This document shows positions 24,647 through 32,189 of a stretch of 35,376 bases of DNA, in pieces (positions within the stretch are counted from its first letter, which is position 1; each line of letters starts with the position of its first letter). The stretch covers positions 1-35,376 of the forward strand of contig NZ_WXEY01000028.1 of the NCBI RefSeq assembly GCF_009877425.1, in the 5' to 3' direction. The notes below the pieces were generated by a model. That model was not told the origin of the DNA, did not search any database, and worked only from the letters and a program-made list of their open reading frames with translations. This DNA comes from Heliomicrobium undosum. GTDB lineage: Bacteria > Bacillota > Desulfitobacteriia > Heliobacteriales > Heliobacteriaceae. Made by a program: the position numbers and the translations under genes.

Positions 24647-25171
24647 CAGGACTCTCGCTGCGTCTCCCGGATGATGAACCAGGACCGCAAGAACAACGCC
24701 TCATCCAAGCCCAGGTTGTTCCGCAGCAGCCTCCGCCAGTCGCCCGCCCGCAGATCCAGGCTCTGCCCCCGTTCCGCCGCCGTCATCCCCAGTTGCCGGC
24801 CGGCGGCCGTCCAGCGCAAATTGCTTGGTGGAATGCGCATCATCTTCTCGCAAGGAAACGATGGATCGCCAAACGATCCCCTGGTGATTGAGCAGTTCCT
24901 TCTGAATATCTTCGAGTTGCGGGACCTCCTCGTCATCTGGGCTAAATAGCCCGGAACTCTGGGGGCGCTCGTGGGCATAAACAGCATGGTGGGCGGCTGT
25001 TCCCGGTTGGGGAGCGTCACCCACTTCCAGATCGCCATGTTCAAAGTGTCCGCCGTATCGTTCCGCTTCGGGCTTAGTGGCAATGTAGGTTACGTTGTAA
25101 TAGTTACGCTGGCGGTTCTGTTCCGAAGGGAGCTAAAAGCTCCACTTGTGGATAAACACTGACTTAGGCAT
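24646..25171 (-). pseudogene. Degraded relaxase-like (MobP3/MobL type) gene
   Basis: From an ATG at 25171 (GAGGTGAAAGC just upstream) the minus strand reads MPKSVFIHKWSF, then a TAG stop at codon 13 (25133-25135). It continues in frame with RNYYNVTYIATKPEAERYGG, SSGLFSPDDEEVPQLEDI and LLNHQGIVWRSIVSLREDDA. A frame change leads to MRIPPSNLRWTAA and an end frame to the stop at 24646. YIATRP-like, HGLF-like, IVSLREDDA and IPPSNLRW segments are typical of the N-terminal part of MobP-type relaxases. The HxH metal motif that should follow is missing. The gene is broken by a nonsense codon, a frameshift and deletions. Confidence 0.6.
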
Positions 25172-25188
25172 GCTTTCACCTCATAAAA

Positions 25189-25221
25189 GAACCGCCGTGG
25201 ATTCATGCTCCAGGGCGGCTT
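25189..25221 (-). terminator. Probable terminator of the HEPN/MNT operon
   Basis: On the minus strand an 8-bp stem (AAGCCGCC with GGCGGTTC, allowing G-U; plus arms 25189-25196 and 25214-25221) is followed by TTTTATG. It lies 25 nt past the HEPN stop. Confidence 0.5.
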
Positions 25222-25245
25222 ATCGATCATTTATTGACATTGTAA

Positions 25246-25713
25246 TTACCTATCTGGACCATCGTCTCGCTGCGTTTGTAATAGTTTGCTCGGTTCTTGT
25301 CCTGATAAGTACGCGTCCACAACTTTTTCAAAAACTTGGACGAAACGAACTGTCTCCCTAAAGGCTATCTTTGTTGCCTGCGGTTCAAAAATTGTTAGTG
25401 CCTTGTAATCCGCTTTTTGACGAGCGTTAAAAAGGTATTCGTAAATCTTCCCATATTTACTTTCAATGATTCCAGTTTTTATGAAATCTCGATTTAGCGC
25501 AGCACGGACAGCGGTATGTTTCTGCCCCAGGTCATCTCTACCGCTAATCGCCAATGCGCTCCGAACCGCATTAAAGGCGCTATAGTACATAGCCCTCATC
25601 GCATTTCCCAGTCTTCCGGCATCCAGGTCGCTTTTCGCTGTAAGGAGATTTTCTTTTGCTTTATCCTTCCACCACAGGGCTAGCTCTCTTTTCTCTTGTT
25701 CCGTTAAACTCAC
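25246..25713 (-). CDS. HEPN domain protein (toxin of a HEPN/MNT pair)
   Basis: A 155-residue helical protein matching the HEPN family (PF05168-type). It shows WWKDKAKENLLTAKSDLDAGRLGNAMRAMYYSAFNAVRSAL (split here: WWKDKAKENLLTAKSDLD, then the Y-Y-x-x-F-x-A helix about 43-54) and then FNARQKADYKAL near 93. R-x-x-A-D-Y is the usual place of the catalytic R-x4-6-H motif; here His is not seen and Tyr follows, as in many HEPN-MNT members. HEPN toxins are RNases, kept inactive by their nucleotidyltransferase partner. The ATG overlaps the MNT stop by 4 nt. A terminator follows. The gene looks intact, in contrast to its surroundings. Confidence 0.8.
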   Translation of the reverse strand: MSLTEQEKRELALWWKDKAKENLLTAKSDLDAGRLGNAMRAMYYSAFNAVRSALAISGRDDLGQKHTAVRAALNRDFIKTGIIESKYGKIYEYLFNARQKADYKALTIFEPQATKIAFRETVRFVQVFEKVVDAYLSGQEPSKLLQTQRDDGPDR

Positions 25714-26075
25714 TCGATTATCACCCCGTCCCTTCTGACTTCGTTATACAGGGTTGCTATAAAAGGGCTCCTTCGTTCCCATTGATTGATCTCCACAGGG
25801 ACAAAGCTAAGCGTTGTGTCATACTTTAGGTTTGTTTCAAAGATAACGTCCGAAACAAATCTGCATTCGAAATCAGACAGTTCCTTATCTGCTACAACAA
25901 GGATATCTACGTCGGAATCCTCCCCAGCAGTTTGACGAGCCACAGAACCAAAGAGCACAAGGTATCGTAATGGAATAGTTTTCTGTAGCCTCTCTTTAAA
26001 TTCTTGAAGAGCTTTGCGCTGATTATCTGATAGCGCAAGGCTATCTAACGTCTTTTGGCTATCCAAAATCATCAT
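25710..26075 (-). CDS. MNT-type minimal nucleotidyltransferase (antitoxin of a HEPN/MNT pair)
   Basis: A 121-residue protein with the minimal nucleotidyltransferase motif: LFGSVARQTAGEDSDVDILV (about 42-61, GSxAR followed by DxD) and a further acidic strand later. In HEPN/MNT systems this protein adds AMP to the HEPN toxin to neutralise it. The family is known from other elements; the pair here is assigned by motif and order. I chose the ATG at 26075 because GGAAGG lies 8 nt before it. A GTG three codons earlier overlaps that site. A TATAAT sequence on the minus strand (26118-26123) may be the promoter -10 box. It overlaps the HEPN gene by 4 nt. Confidence 0.82.
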   Translation of the reverse strand: MMILDSQKTLDSLALSDNQRKALQEFKERLQKTIPLRYLVLFGSVARQTAGEDSDVDILVVADKELSDFECRFVSDVIFETNLKYDTTLSFVPVEINQWERRSPFIATLYNEVRRDGVIIE

Positions 26076-26174
26076 CCGAATCACCTTCCTTGTGCTTATT
26101 CACCGCTTACAACTAACATTATATCCCAAAAGAGAGCAGTAGCGGACATGCTTTTTTCTCATTACATCTACAGC

Positions 26175-26582
26175 TTATTTTGTTGATTCAGCTACTCCTT
26201 CCGACTCCTCATCCCTAGAACCGATATAAGCAGTAGCTTGCTTCCGGGCCTGCTGATAAAGATCCCTCTGTGGTCATGGCGCCCCGCTTCCTTCACCACG
26301 GCAACGTTCATAAACAGCCGCTGCATGAGCCGCCTTGGCTGCGATCTTGGCCAAGCGATTTTCAGTGATTTTAAGTTCCGAACGCACAGTCCTTCGTACC
26401 GTTGACGTGACCACATCTAGCCCGTCAACTGCCGCATCTTCATCTAACGCCCTCTGTAACATTTCCCTGACCAGCCCAGTAACGTCTTTCTTTTGCTTCG
26501 ATGCCGCTGACTTTAATCTTCGTTTCATATCTGTGGTAACGGGAATATTAATCGCTTCTGGAAATCTTGTTGTTCTAGCCAT
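26175..26582 (-). pseudogene. Frameshifted ribbon-helix-helix mobilisation accessory gene
   Basis: The minus strand starts MARTTRFPEAINIPVTTDMK, an RHH (CopG/Arc-like) DNA-binding N-terminus with VTGLVREMLQRAL as helix 2. It continues to IAAKAAHAAA in the first frame. The natural continuation (LFMNVAVVKEAGRHDHR) is in the second frame, then DLYQQARKQATAYIGSRDEE in the first frame again, to a TAA at 26175. A frame change and its compensation, 17 codons apart, leave a TGA in the original frame. The total length (408 nt) is still a multiple of three. Proteins of this shape sit beside relaxase genes in mobilisable elements. GAGGTG lies before the ATG at 26582. Confidence 0.7.
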
Positions 26583-27292
26583 CTAAGCACCTCTCTGAAA
26601 GCAACACCTAGCCTTTTTTTCTTTCCAGAAGGCAAAGCCATGAAAAATGTGCGGCACAGTCGCGCACCGTGCGTAATTGTGCGTAACTGTGCCGCATTGG
26701 GCTATCTTCTCGGCTTCTTCCACGGGTGACTCTCCGTTCCGACCCCCAAGACCGGGTTCCGGTTGCCGATCGGGCTGCCTGTCGGTTTCGGCGCTGTTCA
26801 CGTTGGCGATCCGTGAGTTCTGCGGCATCATCATCGTGAAGGCCCCGGCGATCGCCGCCCGGTAATCAAAGCCATTGGCAAGCACGTTTTTCCCTTCGAC
26901 GGTCTGGACCACTTCCTGCACCAGATCCTGCTCCTTCATCTCATCGCTGATTTTCACTAGGCGCTTGGCGAAGGTGAGGCAGCCGCCGGCGAAAAGCACC
27001 TTGATCAGATCCTCCGGAGTCCAGGTTTTGAACCAGATCCGCTTGCCGGTCGACCATGTAGTCCTGATAAATCTTTTCGTTGTCGATGACGACGAGCGCC
27101 TTCAGCGGCAGTTCTTCCTCCGGCCCCAGGTACTTGTTGACCAGGGTTTTGAACGTGTTCAACGCATTGCCCAGCCTCCAGGTCCAAATTACCAAAAGCA
27201 GCACATTTTCTACCCTCGTCATCGGCTATATACTCTAGAATTGCATTTTTAGCATAGTCTTGAGTTTCATCTAAACCAACCCGTTTCATCAC
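26583..27292 (-). pseudogene. Multiply frameshifted gene of a mobile element, possibly actin-like
   Basis: Three frames join into one protein-like sequence: KRVGLDETQDYAKNAILEYI from a GTG at 27292 (GGGGTGAGAAA upstream), then LGNALNTFKTLVNKYLG and ALVVIDNEKIYQDYMVDRQA, then WTPEDLIKVLFAGGCLTFAK and NVLANGFDYRAAIAGAFTMM. Breaks lie near 27180 and 27030. The final part (EKKARCCFQRGA) reads into junk. The GG pair and ANGFDYRA segment are faintly like the C-terminal part of ParM/StbA plasmid-segregation proteins, but that is a weak guess. It precedes the RHH pseudogene, and both are dead. Confidence 0.45.
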
Positions 27293-27532
27293 TTTCTCAC
27301 CCCTTATTCATCAGCAAAAGGGCAACGAATCTAAAGGCTTGTCCGACCTAGCTAGGGAGCAGTTCACCCTGGATTTCTCTTAAGGTCGCGTCCTCTTCTC
27401 CTTGCAATTGTGGGATTTTTTATCTCTCAGGCTGGAATGATGTCTCGATGATTTGCGTAAAGTAAACTGGGCCGATCTTACCACTCACAGGATTGGTCAT
27501 TTTTTGTTGGGTGGCCGCAGCCACCCGGGTGA

Positions 27533-27900
27533 TCAGGCTCCCTGCTTGGAGAGTTGAACCTTGATCCTGAGGCAATCGGCGCAGGCTTCGTAAAGCAGAT
27601 CCCATGTTTCTCTCGTTGGCTCCCGCCGTGGCGGCATGACAAACACGGTGTACTTCGCTTTACGAATAACCCTTGTGGGTACTGGGTCGCCAGGTTTCCA
27701 ACCGTGCGGTACGTCCGCAACCTCGTCGGGCCGGCCCAAGCAATTCCCCCCCTCGTCAGATGGTATGTCGTCGATGATTGTCCGCTTAACCGAATCGTCG
27801 ATAAACGACTAAAGCAGCGATTTCTTGGTTGCAGTGGTTGGTTTTGAAGGTGTTTCTTTTTCACGCTTCCTAGCATCGTTTGAAATCCATCGACTACCAC
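27533..27900 (-). pseudogene. Degraded gene fragment, function unknown
   Basis: A natural-looking C-terminal part (GRPDEVADVPHGWKPGDPVP, then KYTVFVMPPRREPTRETW and LLYEACADCLRIKV) ends at 27533. Upstream, a run of G residues near 27750 shifts the frame: SVKRTIIDDIPSDEGG lies in the neighbouring frame, with a TAG earlier. I do not recognise the family. It is another broken gene of the element. The stretch 27293-27532 shows no gene. Confidence 0.4.
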
Positions 27901-27963
27901 CTTTCAAATCTGAAGAAACTAATAGCAGAATGTACTAAGTCCAATCTGACCAAATAGTAATAG

Positions 27964-28185
27964 CTATTGATTAGCAGCCTGATGTCCTTCGCCGGTACCG
28001 TCATCAAATAACTTTGTCCAATGGACCCCCAACTTAAATGAAATTCTAGTGGCTGTTTTGACCGACGGGGTTACCCCGTTCTCAAGCTCAGACAAATAGT
28101 TTCTGCTAATACCAAGCTGGTCTGCCATCGCCTCCTGTGTTTTTTCTCCCCGTAAACTAATCAGCCACTGACGTTTTTATCTCAT
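27964..28185 (-). pseudogene. XRE-family regulator with nonsense codon 3, divergent from the repressor
   Basis: On the minus strand an ATG at 28185 (GGGGTG upstream) is followed by one codon and then TAA. After it the same frame stays open for about 70 codons: KRQWLISLRGEKTQEAMADQ, LGISRNYLSELENGVTPSVK (the recognition helix of a Cro/CI-type HTH) and TKLFDDGT, to a TAG at 27964. Without the TAA this would be a complete small Cro-like protein. A start within the frame further on (ATG of MADQLG) would lose the first helix. It is divergent from the repressor at 28341 with shared operators between them. Confidence 0.7.
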
Positions 28186-28199
28186 TTCAACACCCCTAC

Positions 28200-28318
28200 T
28201 CGTCGTGTTTTGCGACGACCTCTATGCGCCCACAATATGTCGCGACTCGCGACGAGTAAATAGGGTTTTGACAAAAATTGCGACATCATATGATGTCGCA
28301 AATAACGACATTTATAAT
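28200..28318 (+). promoter_or_regulatory. Operator cluster and promoter of the XRE repressor gene
   Basis: Three palindromic sites share a GTCG/CGAC core: 28200-28218 (TCGTCG...CGACGA), 28239-28253 (GTCGCGA-C-TCGCGAC) and a perfect 24-bp palindrome at 28278-28301 (half-site TTGCGACATCAT). A TTGACA (28268-28273) lies just before the third. A perfect TATAAT (28313-28318) lies 23 nt before the ATG at 28341. The first two sites would also cover the divergent XRE gene. The layout is that of a phage-like switch with repressor and Cro-type protein. Confidence 0.65.
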
Positions 28319-28340
28319 TAGTTCAAGAGGTGAAATTGGG

Positions 28341-28760
28341 ATGGCGACTGTTTTCGGAAATAGGCTTTCCGAACTGAGAGCAAAACTTGGGTGGAGTCAG
28401 CAAAGAGTATGCGATGAATTAGAAAAACGATACCCGGGGGTATCGCTAAAAAGAAATAGCTATTCCCAATATGAAACCAAAGGTAACGAACCGGAATATA
28501 GCATGTTGGTAAAACTTGCGGATTTATTTGGTGTCTCAGTAGACTATCTTTTAGGCAGAACAGACACCCTAAGCCCCATCCAATACATCGAGTCGTCGCT
28601 TTCCGACGCTCCCGAACTATCCGTGTTCTTCCATGAACTCAAACAACGCGACGATCTCCAACTCCTATTCAAGCAAGTTCGCCCCATGTCTCCCGAGGAC
28701 ATTAAAAAGATCATCCGAGTCATCAAAGCCATCGAAGACGAAGAAGCGCAAGAAGACTAA
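28341..28760 (+). CDS. XRE-family transcriptional repressor (phage/ICE type)
   Basis: A 139-residue protein with an N-terminal HTH_3 domain (about 6-65: FGNRLSELRAKLGWSQQRV, SYSQYETKGNEPEYSMLVKL, ADLFGVSVDYLLGRTD). The YLLGRTD close of the domain is typical of phage and ICE repressors of Firmicutes. The C-terminal half is a helical region (MSPEDIKKIIRVIKAIEDEE) without a LexA-type protease motif, so induction would depend on a partner such as an ImmA-like protease. I chose the ATG at 28341 because AGAGGTG lies about 9 nt before it. The frame is open from 28278 inside the palindrome. It probably binds the operators upstream and represses itself and the divergent gene. Confidence 0.85.
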   Translation: MATVFGNRLSELRAKLGWSQQRVCDELEKRYPGVSLKRNSYSQYETKGNEPEYSMLVKLADLFGVSVDYLLGRTDTLSPIQYIESSLSDAPELSVFFHELKQRDDLQLLFKQVRPMSPEDIKKIIRVIKAIEDEEAQED

Positions 28761-28794
28761 GCCGGCCAGCGCCAGACACGAGGAGGCGCCATCG

Positions 28795-28919
28795 TTGAAC
28801 GTAAAGCTGTTGGACAAGCAGCTCCTTCGCAGCCTGTTAGATGAGACCATTCCGTTCCATGAAGTCATGAACGCCTTTAACATCCGGACCAGCATTGCAA
28901 ACCTGCAATCAAGTGTACA
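28795..28919 (+). pseudogene. Truncated gene after the repressor, cut by the IS3 element
   Basis: A TTG at 28795 with GAGGAGG 8 nt upstream opens NVKLLDKQLLRSLLDETIPF followed by HEVMNAFNIRTSIANLQ. The open frame runs into the insertion sequence and stops at 28992 inside it. The original 3-prime part does not reappear after the IS. In ICE/phage immunity regions a protease gene (ImmA) often follows the repressor, but the remaining 40 residues do not show the HExxH motif, so I cannot confirm that identity. Confidence 0.5.
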
Positions 28920-28994
28920 TGCCTATGTGAGGCGTACCCGGTTTGTTGAACACACGAGAGTGAGATACAATTACTCTTGTGGAGGGCGATAAAC

Positions 28995-29275
28995 ATGGGA
29001 CAAACAGGAAAACGATACAGCGCAGAGTTCAAAGCAGATACGATCCGTATGATCAAGGAAAATGGTCGGTCGATCATCAGCGTGGCCAAAGACCTGGGCG
29101 TTAGCGAGCAGACCGTTTACCGCAGGAAAAAGTCAAGGAAGATCCCGACAAAGTCCGTGTGATCGAGTTGGAAGCCGAATTAAAGGCTGCCCAGCGGAGG
29201 ATCATGGACCTCGAGGAATCGGTGACGATCTTAAAAAAGGCCACCGCCATCTTCGCAGCACAACCCCGGAAGTAA
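28995..29275 (+). pseudogene. IS3 orfA (HTH protein), one-base deletion
   Basis: It starts at the ATG 28995 after GGAGGG and reads KRYSAEFKADTIRMIKENGR, SVAKDLGVSEQTVYR, an HTH_Tnp_1 domain. Near 29125 one base is lost. The true continuation (VKEDPDKVRVIELEAELKAA, then EESVTILKKATAIF and AAQPRK) is in the next frame to the TAA at 29275. The length is one short of a multiple of three. The slippery A AAA AAG (29233-29239) is kept. Confidence 0.85.
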
Positions 29276-30161
29276 GTTACCGGTTCATCCGGAAGCACCG
29301 CTCCGAACATCCGGTGGAGAAGATGTGCCAATTGCTCCGAGCATCCCGGAGTAACTACTATGCCTGGTTAAACCGAAAGCCCAGTCAGCGTGAACGAGAA
29401 GACGCGAAAGTGCTGGAGCTCATAAAGGAAAGCCATAAAGCCAGCGGCGGAATTTACGGCGTTGATAAAATCCATGCCGATGTACGCGCCGAGCGGCCTT
29501 GCAGCCGCAAACGAGTCCACCGTCTGATGCAGAAAAACGGCATCCGGTCGATCCGTCCCCGCAAATACAAAGCGACAACCAACTCCAACCATAACCTGCC
29601 GGTTGCGGACAACCTACTTAATCAAAACTTCAAGGTAACGGCGCCCAATCGGGTTTGGGTATGCGACATCAGCTACATCGCTACAGACGAGGGCTGGGAC
29701 TATCTGGCCACCGTCAAGGATCTTTCCATAAGGAAATTGTCGGTTGGGCAATGAGCAGAACAATGACCAAAGAACTTGTGATTCAAGCGCTTCAAAACGC
29801 GATCCGCAGGCATCGCCCCTCTACGGATCTTATTCACCACTCCGATCGCGGTAGTCAGTACTGCAGCAAGGAATACCAGGCGCACCTGAATCGGCACGGT
29901 TTCATCAGCAGCATGAGCCGAAAGGGAAATTGCTACGACAACGCCGCAGCAGAAACCTTCTTCAGCACCATCAAAAACGAGCTCATTCACCTGAACCGAT
30001 ACAAGACGCGCGGCGAATTGCGCAAAGCCGTGTTTCAGTATATCGAAATTACCTACAACCGAAAAAGAAGACACCAAAGCCTGGGCTACCAGACTCCGGC
30101 AGAATACCTGAACCGATATCTGCAACAACGAAAGCGCTGGTCTGGAGCCATCGGGGCGTAA
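29240..30161 (+). pseudogene. IS3 orfB (DDE transposase), one-base deletion
   Basis: The frame after the slippery site reads VSYRFIRKHRSEHPVEKMCQ, then the HTH_21 segment SGGIYGVDKIHADVR and the DDE core. The first Asp is in WVCDISYIA; the second in HHSDRGSQY; the Glu in AAAETFFSTIKNEL. Near 29724 one T is missing (YLATVKDL, then the frame changes before HKEIVGWAM), splitting the core. The stop is at 30161. Confidence 0.85.
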
Positions 30162-30204
30162 CCCCAAGCGCGTACCCCAGCGTCCACCGCCTAATTGCCG
30201 TACT

Positions 30205-30282
30205 CCATACAGACGGGCGGCTGTCAAGGGCCGCCGAAGGCGGGGCAACGCCCTTGCCCTTGACGGACGACGGGCTGTATGG
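30205..30282. repeat. Multi-branched hairpin (nested inverted repeats)
   Basis: The outer stem CCATACAG/CTGTATGG (30205-30212 with 30275-30282) is followed by symmetric 10-nt internal loops. The inner stem GTCAAGGGC/GCCCTTGAC (30223-30231 with 30256-30264) follows. Its loop holds two small hairpins, CGCC-GAA-GGCG (30232-30242) and GGGC-AAC-GCCC (30243-30253). Every arm is perfect. It lies after orfB, inside the presumed IS ends. The two strands fold alike, so the direction is unknown. Confidence 0.75.
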
Positions 30283-30566
30283 GACCATCCGAGCGGCGGT
30301 GGCGCCGTCTCAAAGAGCGTAACCGGTGAGAAATCAAGCAATCCTGCGATCGGCCGACAATATCACACTCAGTTGTGTCCTACAAAGCGGGAAGACCTCA
30401 TACTTCACTGTTGCTTTTTGCAATAAATGGGTCTCTTTAAGGCCATTTTACCTCTTTATCTCATCACCGTTCAATTTTCCCCGATGAATCTAGTTTGTTC
30501 CCCTCCTTACGGAAAAATAACGAACAGCAACCCATAGGAGCTGCTGTTTAAAATGAGCATTATAAA

Positions 30567-31034
30567 TTAGCTTGCTTTTAGCCATTCGTTAATGACTTTT
30601 CCAATAGCTTCCGTCACACGATTTACCACCACGTCGGGGACAAAGGGTAAGTTTTTTAATCTAGCTATAAATGTCTGTGTTGCAGTCTTCACAATCAGGT
30701 CTTTCAAAGCAGGCGTAGAATCTAGCTTTTCATACGAGACATAGGCTCTTCCACCTTTTCCAATAGGGGTTTCATTACCAAAAATGTCACCCTGCATAGC
30801 AACAATAGAAAAATCTTGTCTTTTTCCATCCAGCGTTTTTGCCTGACGTGCTAAATTGCGTATTTTAGCTTTCTTCCCCATTTCAATCAAACGTTCCTGT
30901 GTATCTATTATATATCCTTCTTCTTCTAATTCTAATATAATTTGTTCCGTTGTAAACATGCCGTTGTTGTTGCCTTGAATTTTTTTCTTTACTGCTATGA
31001 AAGCATGACCATCTACCAGTTTGGGAAAATCCAA
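30567..31034 (-). CDS. Hypothetical protein, second gene of the ParB-like operon
   Basis: A 155-residue protein that I do not recognise. It has a Gln/Asn-bearing N-terminus, a mixed region (TTEQIILELEEEGYIIDTQE) followed by a basic stretch (KKAKIRNLARQAKTLDGKRQ), a beta-like segment (FSIVAMQGDIFGNETP, GRAYVSYEKLD) and a helical end. It starts with TTG directly after the TAA of the ParB-like gene (TAA-TTG), with GGAGGG about 9 nt before it, so it is translationally coupled. The GNETP and GRAYVSYEKL parts look structured and conserved. The gene is A+T-rich. The context suggests a partner of the ParB-like protein in partition or in an element-encoded function. Confidence 0.55.
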   Translation of the reverse strand: MDFPKLVDGHAFIAVKKKIQGNNNGMFTTEQIILELEEEGYIIDTQERLIEMGKKAKIRNLARQAKTLDGKRQDFSIVAMQGDIFGNETPIGKGGRAYVSYEKLDSTPALKDLIVKTATQTFIARLKNLPFVPDVVVNRVTEAIGKVINEWLKAS

Positions 31035-32189
31035 TTACTTCACCCTCCTGATACCGGTCTTTTGTTGACCAAACCGCTCCTCCCAAGATTTCTTTAAGGA
31101 AGTCATATAATCTATGGCATTTTGAATGCATTTAATATCATTTTCGTAAAACATTGGTATTCCATAGAATTGCCACTCGATATTATCTAATCCCTCGAAA
31201 AACTTTTCAGGAGGAATTTGAGTTAGTACGTTTAGATCTCTAATTTTCTTCTCCATATTTTGCCTAAATATCCGGCAATGGTCTCTTGTTTTCTCTTCTG
31301 AAGTTTTCTCATTCTGAAGTTTTTCCAATTTTTTTTGAAGTAAGGAAATTTGTTTGGTCTGCTCAGGATCAAGAATTTTCTCTGATTCTCGCTTTTCTAG
31401 CTCATCAATCCTCTTTTTTAAGTCGACTATCTCACGGTTACGAATCTGTTCTCTTTGTTTATGCTCTTCTTCTTGCTTGTTTAATAGTTCCTGCTTTTCT
31501 CTATTTCTTTTTTCCTCCTCTTCTTTTAATAATTTTAATGTCAGTTCAGCTTGTGCCTTAGCCTCTTCAGCTTCTTTTTTCGCTTGCTCACTTATCCAGA
31601 TAGCTTCATCTCGTTTAGCTTCTGCCTCCTTAATCATCTGGAATGCCTTGCTAATTGTAATATCGCCACTATCCAACTGTTCAATGATATTTGATGAACC
31701 GTATTCTGCGATTAACTTTGCCTTCTCATAAGTTTTACCGCTTCCAAAGCCAGCTTCTTTAGCAACCTTATCACGAGTCTTACCGTTTAACTCAAATGGA
31801 ACCATTTCCACCAGAGTACTTTTTCCGGGAGCGGTCCTTCCATGAGCTTTTCGTTCTTGTAACTTGATTTTTTCAACTTCTTCGAGTCTTTTAGCCCACT
31901 CAATTTTTTCTGAAAAGGAAAACTCCTTTCTATTCTCATTCTCACTAATTTCTAGTCTAAGCTGATGCTCATAGTCACTTACTGTCATGACCCTAACTTC
32001 AACTTCCGTTAAGCCTAAACTTTTACATGCCCTAATACGGCGTTCTCCGGCTATTAAAACTAATTCAGGTGTAACCACCGGTGGGTTTATCAATCCGTTT
32101 TCTTGTATATCTTTAGCCAACTCTTCAATGTTCCCAAACTCTTTTCGAATTCTATCAGCAATTATTATTTTATCAATTTTAACTTTCAC
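31035..32189 (-). CDS. ParB-like protein with long coiled coil
   Basis: A 384-residue protein. The N-terminal ParB/sulfiredoxin-like domain (about 1-90) has IADRIRKEFGNIEELAKDIQ, NGLINPPVVTP and the ParB box IAGERRIRACKSLG. A KorB-like HTH region follows (RDKVAKEAGFGSGKTYEKAK and then ITISKAFQMIK). A charged coiled coil fills about 190-310. The end is a domain with PPEKFFEGLDNIEWQFYG. Normal ParB lacks such a coil, and there is no parA gene in the window. I favour the GTG at 32189 because GAGGTG lies just upstream; a GTG three codons earlier is possible. The following gene is coupled. ParB-type domains use CTP in partition proteins; whether this one does is unknown. Confidence 0.75.
   Translation of the reverse strand: MKVKIDKIIIADRIRKEFGNIEELAKDIQENGLINPPVVTPELVLIAGERRIRACKSLGLTEVEVRVMTVSDYEHQLRLEISENENRKEFSFSEKIEWAKRLEEVEKIKLQERKAHGRTAPGKSTLVEMVPFELNGKTRDKVAKEAGFGSGKTYEKAKLIAEYGSSNIIEQLDSGDITISKAFQMIKEAEAKRDEAIWISEQAKKEAEEAKAQAELTLKLLKEEEEKRNREKQELLNKQEEEHKQREQIRNREIVDLKKRIDELEKRESEKILDPEQTKQISLLQKKLEKLQNEKTSEEKTRDHCRIFRQNMEKKIRDLNVLTQIPPEKFFEGLDNIEWQFYGIPMFYENDIKCIQNAIDYMTSLKKSWEERFGQQKTGIRRVK

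Larger units (their letters stand above)
28920..30407 (+). mobile_element. IS3-family (IS150-like) insertion sequence, inactive
   Basis: It carries the IS3 arrangement of orfA and orfB overlapping through an A6G slippery site. Imperfect terminal inverted repeats can be seen: 28935-28967 matches the reverse complement of 30361-30393 at 25 of 33 positions, and similarity continues a little outward. The exact tips are uncertain; 28920 and 30407 start and end with TG/CA. No target duplication was found. Both reading frames carry single-base deletions, so this copy cannot make transposase. Confidence 0.7.

Noticed and set aside
26192-26416. Separate 74-codon ORF
   Set aside because: Part of it is the misplaced-frame segment of the RHH pseudogene, so it was merged there.
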